Shown here in pieces: positions 24,201 to 37,273 of a stretch of 64,000 nt of DNA. Source of the stretch: Elymus sibiricus. Its lineage: Eukaryota > Streptophyta > Magnoliopsida > Poales > Poaceae. How positions within the stretch are numbered: position 1 is the first letter of the stretch; every line of letters begins with the position of its first letter. The stretch is from the NCBI GenBank assembly GCA_039707655.1, contig CM077665.1:447577531-447641530 (forward strand), read 5' to 3'. The position numbers and the translations under genes are program-made. A model generated the notes under the pieces. That model searched no databases. It had not been told where the DNA came from and worked only from the letters and a program-made list of their open reading frames with translations.

Positions 24201-24979
24201 TTTTAGCACATGCTATGTGGGTGAAATTATGGTACCAAGCCAATTTTCAACCATTCCAGAGTTCATTTGCAGTGCTTTTCAATCTCAGGGTCATCCTAGC
24301 TCAAAATAAATAATGAAATGCATGAAAAATAGCAAATGAAGTCAAAAAAGGGTTGAAAAGTGATGATGTGGCTTTGAATGGTGCATATTGAATGCAAAAA
24401 AAGTCTTGAGTTAAAATATGTTTAAAAATATGAAATCCCTTTGTAATAGACGAGTTTTCGTCCGAAACCCTGATACTTCGAAGGAGATTGTCCAGTTTCT
24501 ACACGAAGTACATCCAGTTTTTCCCGTAACCCTGTCAACTTTTTAGCACATGCTATGTGGGTGAAATTATGATACCATGCCAATTTTCAACCATTTCAGA
24601 GTTCATTTGCAGTGCTTTTCAATCTCAGGGTCATCTTAGCTCAAAATAAATCATGAAATGCATGAAAAATAGCAAATGAAGTCAGAAAAGGGTTGAAAAG
24701 TGATGATGTGGCTTTTAATGGTGCATATTTAATGCAGAAAAAGTCTTGAGTTAAAATATGTTTAAAAATATGAGATCCCTTTGTAATAGACGAGTTTTCG
24801 TCCGAAACCCTGATACTTCGAAGGAGATTGTCCAGTTTGTACAAGAAGTGCATCCAGTTTTTCCCGTAACCCTCTCAACTTTTTAGCACATGCTATGTGG
24901 CTGAAATTATGATACCATGCCAATTTTCAACCATTTCAGAGTTCATTTGCAGTGCTTTTCAATCTCAGGGTCATCTTAG
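21245..24979 (+). repeat. HOR unit 5, full 11 monomers (3735 bp)
   Basis: Complete m1-m11. m1-m4 are sisters of HOR unit 4 (offset 1698). m6 and later monomers are sisters of HOR unit 3 (offset 5433; shared GTCAGAAATGGG). It is therefore itself a recombinant of two lineages or the result of a duplication followed by deletion in unit 4. Confidence 0.88.
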
Positions 24980-27900
24980 CTCAAAATAAATCATGAAATG
25001 CATGAAAAACATCAAATGAAGTCAGAAAAGGGATGAAAAGTGATGATGTTGCTTTGAATGGTGCATATTGAATGCAGAAAAAGTCTTGAGTTAAAATATG
25101 TTTAAAAAATGAAATCCCTTTTGTAATAGACGAGTTTTCGTCCGAAACCCTGATACTTCGAAGGAGATTTTCCAGTTTGTACACGAAGTGCATCGAGTTT
25201 TTCCCGTAACCCTCTCAACTTTTTAGCACATGCTATGTAGGTGAAATTATGATACCATGCAAATTTTCAACCATTTCAGAGTTCATTTGCAGTGCTATTC
25301 AATCTCAGGGTCATCTTAGCTCAAAATAAATCATGAAATGCATGAAAAATAGCAAATGAAGTCAGAAAAGGGTTGAAAAGTGATGATGTGGCTTTGAATG
25401 GTGCATATTGAATGCAGAAAAAGTCTTGAGTTAAAATATGTTTAAAAATATGAAATCCCTTTATAATAGACATGTTTTCGTCCGAAACCATAATACTTCG
25501 AAGGAGATTGTCCAGTTTCTACACGAAGTACATCCAGTTTTTCCCGTAACCCTCTCAACTTTTTAGCACATGCTATGTGGGTGAAATTATGATACCATGC
25601 CAATTTTCAACCATTCCAGAGTTCATTTGCAGTGCTTTTCAATCTCAGGGTCATCTTAGCTCAAAATAAATCATGAAATGCATGAAAAATAGCAAATGAA
25701 GATAGAAAAGGGTTGAAAAGTGATGATTTGGCTTTTAATGGTGCATATTGAATGCAGAAAAAGTCTTGAGTTAACATATGTTTAAAAATATGAAATCCCT
25801 TTGTAATAGACGAGTTTTCGTCCGAAACCCTGATACTTCGAAGGAGATTGTCCAGTTTGTACAAGAAGTGCATCCTGTTTTTCCCGTAACCCTCTCAACT
25901 TTTTAGCACATGCTATGTGGGTGAAATTATGATACCATGCCAATTTTCAACCATTTCAGAGTTCATTTGCAGTCCTTTTCAATCTTAGGGTTACCTTAGC
26001 TCAAAATAAATAATGAAATGCATGAAAAATAGCAAATGAAGTTAGAAAAGGGTTGAAAAGTGATGACGTGGCTTTGAATGGTGCATATTGAATGCAGTAA
26101 AAGTCTTGAGTTAAAATATGTTTAAAAAATGAAATCCCTTTGTAATAGACGAGTTTTCGTCCGAAACCCTGATACTTCAAAGGAGATTGTCCAGTTTGTA
26201 CACGAAGTGCATCCAGTTTTTCCCGTAACTTTCTCAACTTTTTAGCACATGCTATGTGGGTGAAATTATGATACCATGCCAATTTTCAACCATTTCAGAG
26301 TTCATTTGCAGTGCTTTTCAATCTCAGGGTCATCTTAGCTCAAAATAAATCATGAAATGCATGAAAAATAGCAAATGAAGTCAGAAAAGGGTTGAAAAGT
26401 GATGATGTGGCTTTTAATGGTGCATGTTGAATGCAGAAAAAGTCTTGAGTTAAAATATGTTTAAAAATATGAGATCCCTTTGTAATAGACGAGTTTTCGT
26501 CCGAAACCCTGATACTTCGAAGGAGATTGTCCAGTTTGTACAAGAAGTGCATCCAGTTTTTCCCGTAACCCTGATACTTCGAAGGAGATTTTCCAGTTTG
26601 TACACGAAGTGCATCGAGTTTTTCCCGTAACCCTCTCAACTTTTTAGCACATGCTATGTGGGTGAAATTATGATACCATGCCAATTTTCAACCATTTCAG
26701 AGTTCATTTGCAGTGCTATTCAATCTCAGGGTCTTCTTAGCTCAAAATAAATCATGAAATGCATGAAAAATAGCAAATGAAGTCAGAAAAGGGTTGAAAA
26801 GTCATGATGTGGCTTTGAATGGTGCATATTGAATGCAGAAAAAGTCTTGAGTTAAAATATGTTTAAAAATATGAAATCCCTTTGTAATAGACATGTTTTC
26901 GTCCGAAACCATAATACTTCGAAGGAGATTGTCCAGTTTCTACACGAAGTACATCCATTTTTTCCCGTAACCCTCTCAACTTTTTAGCACATGCTATGTG
27001 GGTGAAATTATGATACCATGCCAATTTTCAACCATTCCAGAGTTCATTAGCAGTGCTTTTCAATCTCAGGGTCATCTTAGCTCAAAATAAATCATGAAAT
27101 GCATGAAAAATAGCAAATGAAGATAGAAAAGGGTTGAAAAGTGATGATGTGGCTTTTAATGGTGCATATTGAATGCAGAAAAAGTCTTGAGTTAACATAT
27201 GTTTAAAAATATGAAATCCCTTTGTAATAGATGAGTTTTCGTCCGAAACCCTGATACTTCGAAGGAGATTGTCCAGTTTGTACAAGAAGTGCATCCTATT
27301 TTTCCCGTAACCCTCTCAACTTTTTAGCACATGCTATGTGGGTGAAATTATGATACCATGCCAATTTTCAACCATTTCAGAGTTCATTTGCAGTCCTTTT
27401 CAATCTCAGGGTTACCTTAGCTCAAAATAAATCATGAAATGCATGAAAACTAGCAAATGAAGTTAGAAAAGGGTTGAAAAGTGATGACGTGGCTTTGAAT
27501 GGTGCATATTGAATGCAGTAAAAGTCTTGAGTTAAAATATGTTTAAAAAATGAAATCCCTTTGTAATAGACGAGTTTTCGTCCGAAACCCTGATACTTCG
27601 AATTAGATTGTCCAGTTTGTACACGAAGTGCATCCAGTTTTTCCCGTAACTTTCTCAACCTTTTAGCACATGCTATGTGGGTGAAATTATGATACCATGC
27701 CAATTTTCAACCATTTCAGAGTTCATTTGCAGTGCTTTTCAATCTCAGGGTCATCTTAGCTCAAAATAAATCATGAAATGCATGAAAAATAGCAAATGAA
27801 GTCAGAAAAGGGTTGAAAAGTGATGATGTGGCTTTTAATGGTGCATGTTGAATGCAGAAAAAGTCTTGAGTTAAAATATGTTTAAAAATATGAGATCCCT

Positions 27901-30137
27901 TTGTAATAGACGAGTTTTCGTCCGAAACCCTGATACTTCGAAGGAGATTGTCCAGTTTGTACAAGAAGTGCATCCAGTTTTTCCCGTAACCCTCTCAACT
28001 TTTTAGCACATGCTATGTGGGTGAAATTATGATACCATGCCAATTTTCAACCATTCCAGAGTTCATTTGCAGTGCTTTTCAATCTCAGGGTCATCCTAGC
28101 TCAAAATAAATCATGAAATGCATGAAAAATAGCAAATGAAGTCAGAAAAGGGTTGAAAAGTGATGATGTGGCTTTGAATGGTGCATATTGAATGCAGAAA
28201 AAGTCTTGAGTTAAAATATGTTTAAAAAAATAATATCCTTTTGTAATAGACGAGTTTTCCTCCGAAACCCTGATATTTCGAAGGAGATTGCCCAGTTTCT
28301 ACACGAAGTGCATCCAGTTTTCCCCGTAACCCTCTCACCTTTTTAGCACATGCTATGTGGGTGAAATTATGATACCATGCCAATTTTCAACCATTTCAGA
28401 GTTCATTTGCAGTGCTTTTCAATCTCAGGGTCATCTTAGCTCAAAATAACACATGAAATGCATGAAAAATAGAAAATGAAGTCAGAAAAGGGTTGAAAAG
28501 TGATGATGTGGATTTGAATGGTGCATATTGAATGCATAAGAAGTCTTGAGTTAAAATATGTTTAAAAATGAAATCCCTTTTGTAATAGACGAGTTTTCGT
28601 TCGAAACCCTGATACTTCGAAGGAGATTGTCCAGTTTGTACACGAAGTGCATTCAGTTTTTCCCGTAACCCTCTCAACTTTTTAGCACATGCTATGTGGG
28701 TGAAATTATGATACCATGCCAATTTTCAACCATTTCAGAGTTCATTTGCAGTGCTTTTCAATCTCAGGGTCATCTTAGCTAAAAATAAATAATGAAATGC
28801 ATGAAAAATAGCAAATGAAGTCAGAAAAGGGTTGAAAAGTGATGATGTGGCTTTGAATGGTGCATATTGAATGCAGAAAAAGTCTTGAGTTAAAATATGG
28901 TTAAAAATATGAAATCCCTTTGTAATAGACGAGTTTTCGTCCGAAACCCTGATACTTCGAAGGAGATTGTCCAGTTTCTACACGAAGTACATCCAGTTTT
29001 TCCCGTAACCCTGTCAACTTTTTAGCACATGCTATGTGGGTGAAATTATGATACCATGCCAATTTTCAACCATTTCAGAGTTCATTTGCAGTGCTTTTCA
29101 ATCTCAGGGTCATCTTAGCTCAAAATAAATCATGAAATGCATGAAAAATGGCAAATGAAGTCAGAAAAGGGTTGAAAAGTGATGATGTGGCTTTTAATGG
29201 TGCATATTGAATGCAAAAAAAGTCTTGAGTTAAAATATGTTTAAAAATATGAGATCCCTTTGTAATAGACGAGTTTTCGTCCGAAACCCTGATACTTCGA
29301 AGGAGATTGTCCAGTTTGTACAAGAAGTGCATCCAGTTTTTCCCGTAACCCTCTCAACTTTTTAGCACATGCTATGTGGGTGAAATTATGGTACCAAGCC
29401 AATTTTCAACCATTCCAGAGTTCATTTGCAGTGCTTTTCAATCTCAGGGTCATCCTAGCTCAAAATAAATAATGAAATGCATGAAAAATAGCAAATGAAG
29501 TCAAAAAAGGGTTGAAAAGTGATGATGTGGCTTTGAATGGTGCATATTGAATGCAAAAAAAGTCTTGAGTTAAAATATGTTTAAAAATATGAAATCCCTT
29601 TGTAATAGACGAGTTTTCGTCCGAAACCCTGATACTTCGAAGGAGATTGTCCAGTTTCTACACGAAGTACATCCAGTTTTTCCCGTAACCTGTCAACTTT
29701 TTAGCACATGCTATGTGGGTGAAATTATGACACCATGCCAATTTTCAACCATTTCAGAGTTCATTTGCAGTGCTTTTCAATCTCAGGGTCATCTTAGCTC
29801 AAAATAAATCATGAAATGCATGAAAAATAGCAAATGAAGTCAGAAAAGGGTTGAAAAGTGATGATGTGGCTTTTAATGGTGCATATTGAATGCAGAAAAA
29901 GTCTTGAGTTAAAATATGTTTAAAAATATGAGATCCCTTTGTAATAGACGAGTTTTCGTCCGAAACCCTGATACTTCGAAGGAGATTGTCCAGTTTGTAC
30001 AAGAAGTGCATCCAGTTTTTCCCGTAACCCTCTCAACTTTTTAGCACATGCTATGTGGCTGAAATTATGATACCATGCCAATTTTCAACCATTTCAGAGT
30101 TCATTTGCAGTGCTTTTCAATCTCAGGGTCATCTTAG
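24980..30137 (+). repeat. HOR unit 6, 15 monomers plus 62 bp (5158 bp)
   Basis: Order m1, m2, m3, m4, an m5/m1 hybrid of 402 bp (26339-26740), then m2 to m11. A second round of the unit was entered through the out-of-register hybrid. The extra 62 bp explains why the offset between this unit and the previous one is 5157-5159 bp rather than a whole number of monomers. Confidence 0.9.
26339..26740 (+). repeat. 402-bp hybrid monomer with 62-bp internal duplication
   Basis: The monomer starts as m5 (GCATGTTGAATG at 26424, TATGAGATCCC) and reads normally to CCCGTAACCCT (26562-26572). Instead of continuing with CTCAACTTTT, the sequence re-enters an m1 monomer 62 bp upstream: GATACTTCG (26573), then GGAGATTTTCC and CATCGAG, and reaches CCCGTAACCCT a second time (26624-26634). 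The shared AACCCT of CGTAACCCT and CGAAACCCT is the only homology at the join. This is the only non-~340-bp register in the window apart from small indels. Confidence 0.93.
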
Positions 30138-31495
30138 CTCAAAATAAATCATGAAATGCATGAAAAACATCAAATGAAGTCAGAAAAGGGATGAAAAGTG
30201 ATGATGTTGCTTTGAATGGTGCATATTGAATGCAGAAAAAGTCTTGAGTTAAAATATGTTTAAAAATGAAATCCCTTTTGTAATAGACGAGTTTTCGTCC
30301 GAAACCCTGATACTTCGAAGGAGATTTTCCAGTTTGTACACGAAGTGCATCGAGTTTTTCCCGTAACCCTCTCAACTTTTTAGCACATGCTATGTGGGTG
30401 AAATTATGATACCATGCCAATTTTCAACCATTTCAGAGTTCATTTGCAGTGCTATTCAATCTCAGGGTCATCTTAGCTCAAAATAAATCATGAAATGCAT
30501 GAAAAATAGCAAATGAAGTCAGAAAAGGGTTGAAAAGTGATGATGTGGCTTTGAATGGTGCATATTGAATGCAGAAAAAGTCTTGAGTTAAAATATGTTT
30601 AAAAATATGAAATCCCTTTATAATAGACATGTTTTCGTCCGAAACCATAATACTTCGAAGGAGATTGTCCAGTTTCTACACGAAGTACATCCAGTTTTTC
30701 CCGTAACCCTCTCAACTTTTTAGCACATGCTATGTGGGTGAAATTATGATACCATGCCAATTTTCAACCATTCCAGAGTTCATTTGCAGTGCTTTTCAAT
30801 CTCAGGGTCATCTTAGCTCAAAATAAATCATGAAATGCATGAAAAATAGCAAATGAAGATAGAAAAGGGTTGAAAAGTGATGATGTGGCTTTTAATGGTG
30901 CATATTGAATGCAGAAAAAGTCTTGAGTTAACATATGTTTAAAAATATGAAATCCCTTTGTAATAGACGAGTTTTCGTCCGAAACCCTGATACTTCGAAG
31001 GAGATTGTCCAGTTTGTACAAGAAGTGCATCCTGTTTTTCCCGTAACCCTCTCAACTTTTTAGCACATGCTATGTGGGTGAAATTATGATACCATGCCAA
31101 TTTTCAACCATTTCAGAGTTCATTTGCAGTCCTTTTCAATCTCAGGGTTACCTTAGCTCAAAATAAATAATGAAATGCATGAAAAATAGCAAATGAAGTT
31201 AGAAAAGGGTTGAAAAGTGATGACGTGGCTTTGAATGGTGCATATTGAATGCAGTAAAAGTCTTGAGTTAAAATATGTTTAAAAAATGAAATCCCTTTGT
31301 AATAGACGAGTTTTCGTCCGAAACCCTGATACTTCAAAGGAGATTGTCCAGTTTGTACACGAAGTGCATCCAGTTTTTCCCGTAACTTTCTCAACTTTTT
31401 AGCACATGCTATGTGGCTGAAATTATGATACCATGCCAATTTTCAACCATTTCAGAGTTAATTTGCAGTGCTTTTCAATCTCAGGGTCATCTTAG
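30138..31495 (+). repeat. HOR unit 7, 4 monomers (1358 bp)
   Basis: Order m1-m4, where the m4 at 31157 ends with the m11 marker TATGTGGCTG (31412), and m1 follows. m5-m11 are missing through an m4/m11 hybrid. Confidence 0.85.
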
Positions 31496-34215
31496 CTCAA
31501 AATAAATCATGAAATGCATGAAAAACATCAAATGAAGTCAGAAAAGGGATGAAAAGTGATGATGTTGCTTTGAATGGTGCATATTGAATGCAGAAAAAGT
31601 CTTGAGTTAAAATATGTTTAAAAAATGAAATCCCTTTTGTAATAGAGGAGTTTTCGTCCGAAACCCTGATACTTCGAAGGAGATTTTCCAGTTTGTACAC
31701 GAAGTGCATCGAGTTTTTCCCGTAACCCTCTCAACTTTTTAGCACATGCTATGTGGGTGAAATTATGATACCATGCCAATTTTCAACCATTTCAGAGTTC
31801 ATTTGCAGTGCTATTCAATCTCAGGGTCATCTTAGCTCAAAATAAATCATGAAATGCATGAAAAATAGCAAATGAAGTCAGAAAAGGGTTGAAAAGTGAT
31901 GATGTGGCTTTGAATGGTGCATATTGAATGCAGAAAAAGTCTTGAGTTAAAATATATTTAAAAATATGAAATCCCTTTGTAATAGACATGTTTTCGTCCG
32001 AAACCATAATACTTCGAAGGAGATTGTCCAGTTTCTACACGAAGTACATCCAGTTTTTCCCGTAACCCTCTCAACTTTTTAGCACATGCTATGTGGGTGA
32101 AATTATGATACCATGCCAATTTTCAACCATTCCAGAGTTCATTTGCAGTGCTTTTCAATCTCAGGGTCATCTTAGCTCAAAATAAATCATGAAATGCATG
32201 AAAAATAGCAAATGAAGATAGAAAAGGGTTGAAAAGTGATGATGTGGCTTTTAATGGTGCATATTGAATGCAGAAAAAGTCTTGAGTTAACATATGTTTA
32301 AAAATATGAAATCCCTTTGTAATAGACGAGTTTTCGTCCGAAACCCTGATACTTCGAAGGAGATTGTCCAGTTTGTACAAGAAGTGCATCCTGTTTTTCC
32401 CGTAACCCTCTCAACTTTTTAGCACATGCTATGTGGGTGAAATTATGATACCATGCCAATTTTCAACCATTTCAGAGTCCATTTGCAGTCCTTTTCAATC
32501 TCAGGGTTACCTTAGCTCAAAATAAATCATGAAATGCATGAAAAATAGTAAATGAAGTTAGAAAAGGGTTGAAAAGTGATGACGTGGCTTTGAATGGTGC
32601 ATATTGAATGCAGTAAAAGTCTTGAGTTAAAATATGTTTAAAAAAATAAAATCCTTTTGTAATAGACGAGTTTTCGTCCGAAACCCTGATACTTCGAAGG
32701 AGATTGTCCAGTTTCTACACGAAGTGCATCCAGTTTTTCCCGTAACCCTCTCACCTTTTTAGCACATGCTATGTGGGTGAAATTATGATACCATGCCAAT
32801 TTTCAACCATTTCAGAGTTCATTTGCAGTGCTTTTCAATCTCAGGGTCATCTTAGCTCAAAATAAATCATGAAATGCATGAAAAATAGCAAATGAAGTCA
32901 GAAAAGGATTGAAAAGTGATGATGTGGCTTTTAATGGTGCATGTTGAATGCAGAAAAAGTCTTGAGTTAAAATATGTTTAAAAATATGAGATCCCTTTGT
33001 AATAGACGAGTTTTCGTCCGAAACCATGATACTTCGAAGGAGATTGTCCAGTTTGTACAAGAAGTGCATCCAGTTTTTCCCGTAACCCTCTCAACTTTTT
33101 AGCACATGCTATGTGGGTGAAATTATGATACCATGCCAATTTTCAACCATTTCAGAGTTCATTTGCAGTGCTTTTCAATCTCAGGGTCATCTTAGCTCAA
33201 AATAAATCATGAAATGCATTAAAAATAGCAAATGAAGTCAGAAAAGGGTTGAAAAGTGATGATGTGGCTTTTAATGGTGCATATTGAATGCAAAAAAAGT
33301 CTTGAGTTAAAATATGTATAAAAATATGAGATCCCTTTGTAATAGACGAGTTTTCGTCCGAAACCCTGATACTTCGAAGGAGATTGTCCAGTTTCTACAA
33401 GAAGTGCATCCAGTTTTTCCCGTAACCCTCTCAACTTTTTAGCACATGCTATGTGGGTGAAATTATGATACCAAGCCAATTTTCAACCATTCCAGAGTTC
33501 ATTTGCAGTGCTTTTCAATCTCAGGGTCATCCTAGCTCAAAATAAATAATGAAATGCATGAAAAATAGCAAATGAAGTCAAAAAAGGGTTGAAAAGTGAT
33601 GATGTGGCTTTGAATGGTGCATATTGAATGCAGAAAAAGTCTTGAGTTAAAATATGTTTAAAAATATGAAATCCCTTTGTAATAGACGAGTTTTCGTCCG
33701 AAACCCTGATACTTCGAAGGAGATTGTCCAGTTTCTACACGAAGTACATCCAGTTTTTCCCGTAACCCTGTCAACTTTTTAGCACATGCTATGTGGGTGA
33801 AATTATGACACCATGCCAATTTTCAACCATTTCAGAGTTCATTTGCAGTGCTTTTCAATCTCAGGGTCATCTTAGCTCAAAATAAATCATGAAATGCATG
33901 AAAAATAGCAAATGAAGTCAGAAAAGGGTTGAAAAGTGATGATGTGGCTTTTAATGGTGCATATTGAATGCAGAAAAAGTCTTGAGTTAAAATATGTTTA
34001 AAAATATGAGATCCCTTTGTAATAGACGAGTTTTCGTCCGAAACCCTGATACTTCGAAGGAGATTGTCCAGTTTGTACAAGAAGTGCATCCAGTTTTTCC
34101 CGTAACCCTCCCAACTTTTTAGCACATGCTATGTGGCTGAAATTATGATACCATGCCAATTTTCAACCATTTCAGAGTTCATTTGCAGTGCTTTTCAATC
34201 TCAGGGTCATCTTAG
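31496..34215 (+). repeat. HOR unit 8, 8 monomers (2720 bp)
   Basis: Order m1, m2, m3, an m4/m6 hybrid (32516: GATGACGTGG and GCAGTAAAAG followed by the m6 A-tract), m5, an m9-like monomer (33196), m10 and m11. The unusual order m4/m6-m5 shows at least two exchanges. Confidence 0.8.
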
Positions 34216-37200
34216 CTCAAAATAAATCATGAAATGCATTAAAAACATCAAATGAAGTCAGAAAAGGGATGAAAAGTGATGATGTTGCTTTGAATGGTGC
34301 ATATTGAATGCAGAAAAAGTCTTGAGTTAAAATATGTTTAAAAAATGAAATCCCTTTTGTAATAGACATGTTTTCGTCCGAAACCATAATACTTCGAAGG
34401 AGATTGTCCAGTTTCTACACGAAGTACATCCAGTTTTTCCCGTAACCCTCTCAACTTTTTAGCACATGCTATGTGGGTGAAATTATGATACCATGCCAAT
34501 TTTCAACCATTCCAGAGTTCATTTGCAGTGCTTTTCAATCTCAGGGTCATCTTAGCTCAAAATAAATCATGAAATGCATGAAAAATAGCAAATGAAGATA
34601 GAAAAGGGTTGAAAAGTGATGATGTGGCTTTTAATGGTGCATATTGAATGCAGAAAAAGTCTTGAGTTAACATATGTTTAAAAATATGAAATCCCTTTGT
34701 AATAGACGAGTTTTCGTCCGAAACCCTGATACTTCGAAGGTGATTGTCCAGTTTGTACAAGAAGTGCATCCTGTTTTTCCCGTAAACCTCTCAACTTTTT
34801 AGCACATGCTATGTGGGTGAAATTATGATACCATGCAAATTTTCAACCATTTCAGAGTCCATTTGCAGTCCTTTTCAATCTCAGGGTTACCTTAGCTCAA
34901 AATAAATCATGAAATGCATGAAAAATAGCAAATGAAGTTAGAAAAGGGTTGAAAAGTGATGACGTGGCTTTGAATGGTGCATATTGAATGCAGTAAAAGT
35001 CTTGAGTTAAAATATGTTTAAAAAATGAAATCCCTTTGTAATAGACGAGTTTTCGTCCGAAACCCTGATACTTCGAAGGAGATTGTCCAGTTTGTACACG
35101 AAGTGCATCCAGTTTTTCCCGTAACTTTCTCAACTTTTTAGCACATGCTATGTGGGTGAAATTATGATACCATGCCAATTTTCAACCATTTCAGAGTTCA
35201 TTTGCAGTGCTTTTCAATCTCAGGGTCATCTTAGCTCAAAATAAATCATGAAATGCATGAAAAATAGCAAATGAAGTCAGAAAAGGGTTGAAAAGTGATG
35301 ATGTGGCTTTTAATGGTGCATGTTGAATGCAGAAAAAGTCTTGAGTTAAAATATGTTTAAAAATATGAGATCCCTTTGTAATAGACGAGTTTTCGTCCGA
35401 AACCCTGATACTTCGAAGGAGATTGTCCAGTTTGTACAAGAAGTGCATCCAGTTTTTCCCGTAACCCTCTCAACTTTTTAGCACATGCTATGTGGGTGAA
35501 ATTATGATACCATGCCAATTTTCAACCATTCCAGAGTTCATTTGCAGTGCTTTTCAATCTCAGGGTCATCCTAGCTCAAAATAAATCATGAAATGCATGA
35601 AAAATAGCAAATGAAGTCAGAAAAGGGTTGAAAAGTGATGATGTGGCTTTGAATGGTGCATATTGAATGCAGAAAAAGTCTTGAGTTAAAATATGTTTAA
35701 AAAAATAAAATCCTTTTGTAATAGGCGAGTTTTCGTCCGAAACCCTGATACTTCGAAGGAGATTGTCCAGTTTCTACACGAAGTGCATCCAGTTTTTCCC
35801 GTAACCCTCTCACCTTTTTAGCACATGCTATGTGGGTGAAATTATGATACCATGCCAATTTTCAACCATTTCAGAGTTCATTTGCAGTGCTTTTCAATCT
35901 CAGGGTCATCTTAGCTCAAAATAAATCATGAAATGCATGAAAAATAGCAAATGAAGTCAGAAAAGGGTTGAAAAGTGATGATGTGGATTTGAATGGTGCA
36001 TATTGAATGCATAAAAAGTCTTGAGTTAAAATATGTTTAAAAATGAAATCCCTTTTGTAATAGACGAGTTTTCGTTCGAAACCCTGATACTTCGAAGGAG
36101 ATTGTCCAGTTTGTACACGAAGTGCATTCAGTTTTTCCCGTAACCCTCTCAACTTTTTAGCACATGCTATGTGGGTGAAATTATGATACCATGCCAATTT
36201 TCAACCATTTCAGAGTTCATTTGCAGTGCTTTTCAATCTCAGGGTCATCTTAGCTAAAAATAAATAATGAAATGCATGAAAAATAGCAAATGAAGTCAGA
36301 AAAGGGTTGAAAAGTGATGATGTGGCTTTGAATGGTGCATATTGAATGCAGAAAAAGTCTTGAGTTAAAATATGGTTAAAAATATGAAATCCCTTTGTAA
36401 TAGACGAGTTTTCGTCCGAAACCCTGATACTTCGAAGGAGATTGTCCAGTTTCTACACGAAGCACATCCAGTTTTTCCCGTAACCCTGTCAACTTTTTAG
36501 CACATGCTATGTGGGTGAAATTATGATACCATGCCAATTTTCAACCATTCCAGAGTTCATTTGCAGTGCTTTTCAATCTCAGGGTCATCCTAGCTCAAAA
36601 TAAATCATGAAATGCATGAAAAATAGCAAATGAAGTCAGAAAAGGGTTGAAAAGTGATGATGTGGCTTTGAATGGTGCATATTGAATGCAAAAAAAGTCT
36701 TGAGTTAAAATATGTTTAAAAATATGAGATCCCTTTGTAATAGACGAGTTTTCGTCCGAAACCCTGATACTTCGAAGGAGATTGTCCAGTTTGTACAAGA
36801 AGTGCATCCAGTTTTTCCCGTAACCCTCTCAACTTTTTAGCACATGCTATGTGGGTGAAATTATGATACCAAGCCAATTTTCAACCATTCCAGAGTTCAT
36901 TTGCAGTGCTTTTCAATCTCAGGGTCATCCTAGCTCAAAATAAATAATGAAATGCATGAAAAATAGCAAATGAAGTCAAAAAAGGGTTGAAAAGTGATGA
37001 TGTGGCTTTGAATGGTGCATATTGAATGCAGAAAAAGTCTTGAGTTAAAATATGTTTAAAAATATGAAATCCCTTTGTAATAGACGAGTTTTCGTCCGAA
37101 ACCCTGATACTTCGAAGGAGATTGTCCAGTTTCTACACGAAGTACATCCAGTTTTTCCCGTAACCCTGTCAACTTTTTAGCACATGCTATGTGGGTGAAA

Positions 37201-37273
37201 TTATGACACCATGCCAATTTTCAACCATTTCAGAGTTCATTTGCAGTGCTTTTCAATCTCAGGGTCATCTTAG
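34216..37273 (+). repeat. HOR unit 9, shuffled copy of the same family
   Basis: Begins with an m1/m2 hybrid (AACATCAAATG and GGGATG, then GACATG and ACCATAATAC near 34366-34391). It continues m3 (34556), m4 (34896), m5 (35235), m6 (35575), m7 (35915), m8 (36254), a hybrid (36594) and m10 (36934). It is the last unit containing m1-derived sequence. Confidence 0.75.
35046..35121 (+). other. CpG-clustered segment of the monomer (exemplar)
   Basis: Six CpG dinucleotides lie at 35046, 35054, 35058, 35074, 35099 and 35120, within 76 bp. The other ~264 bp of the consensus monomer contain none. Type-specific exceptions are few, such as GATGACGTGG in m4. The same arrangement recurs in every monomer, with individual CpGs lost in particular types. 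In a heavily methylated array this segment would hold essentially all CG-context methylation. Confidence 0.9.

Noticed and set aside
29577..29807. Plus-strand open reading frame of 76 codons.
   Set aside because: It exists only because one base is missing in GTAACCTGTCAAC (near 29687), which joins two frames of a normal monomer. No sister monomer has it.
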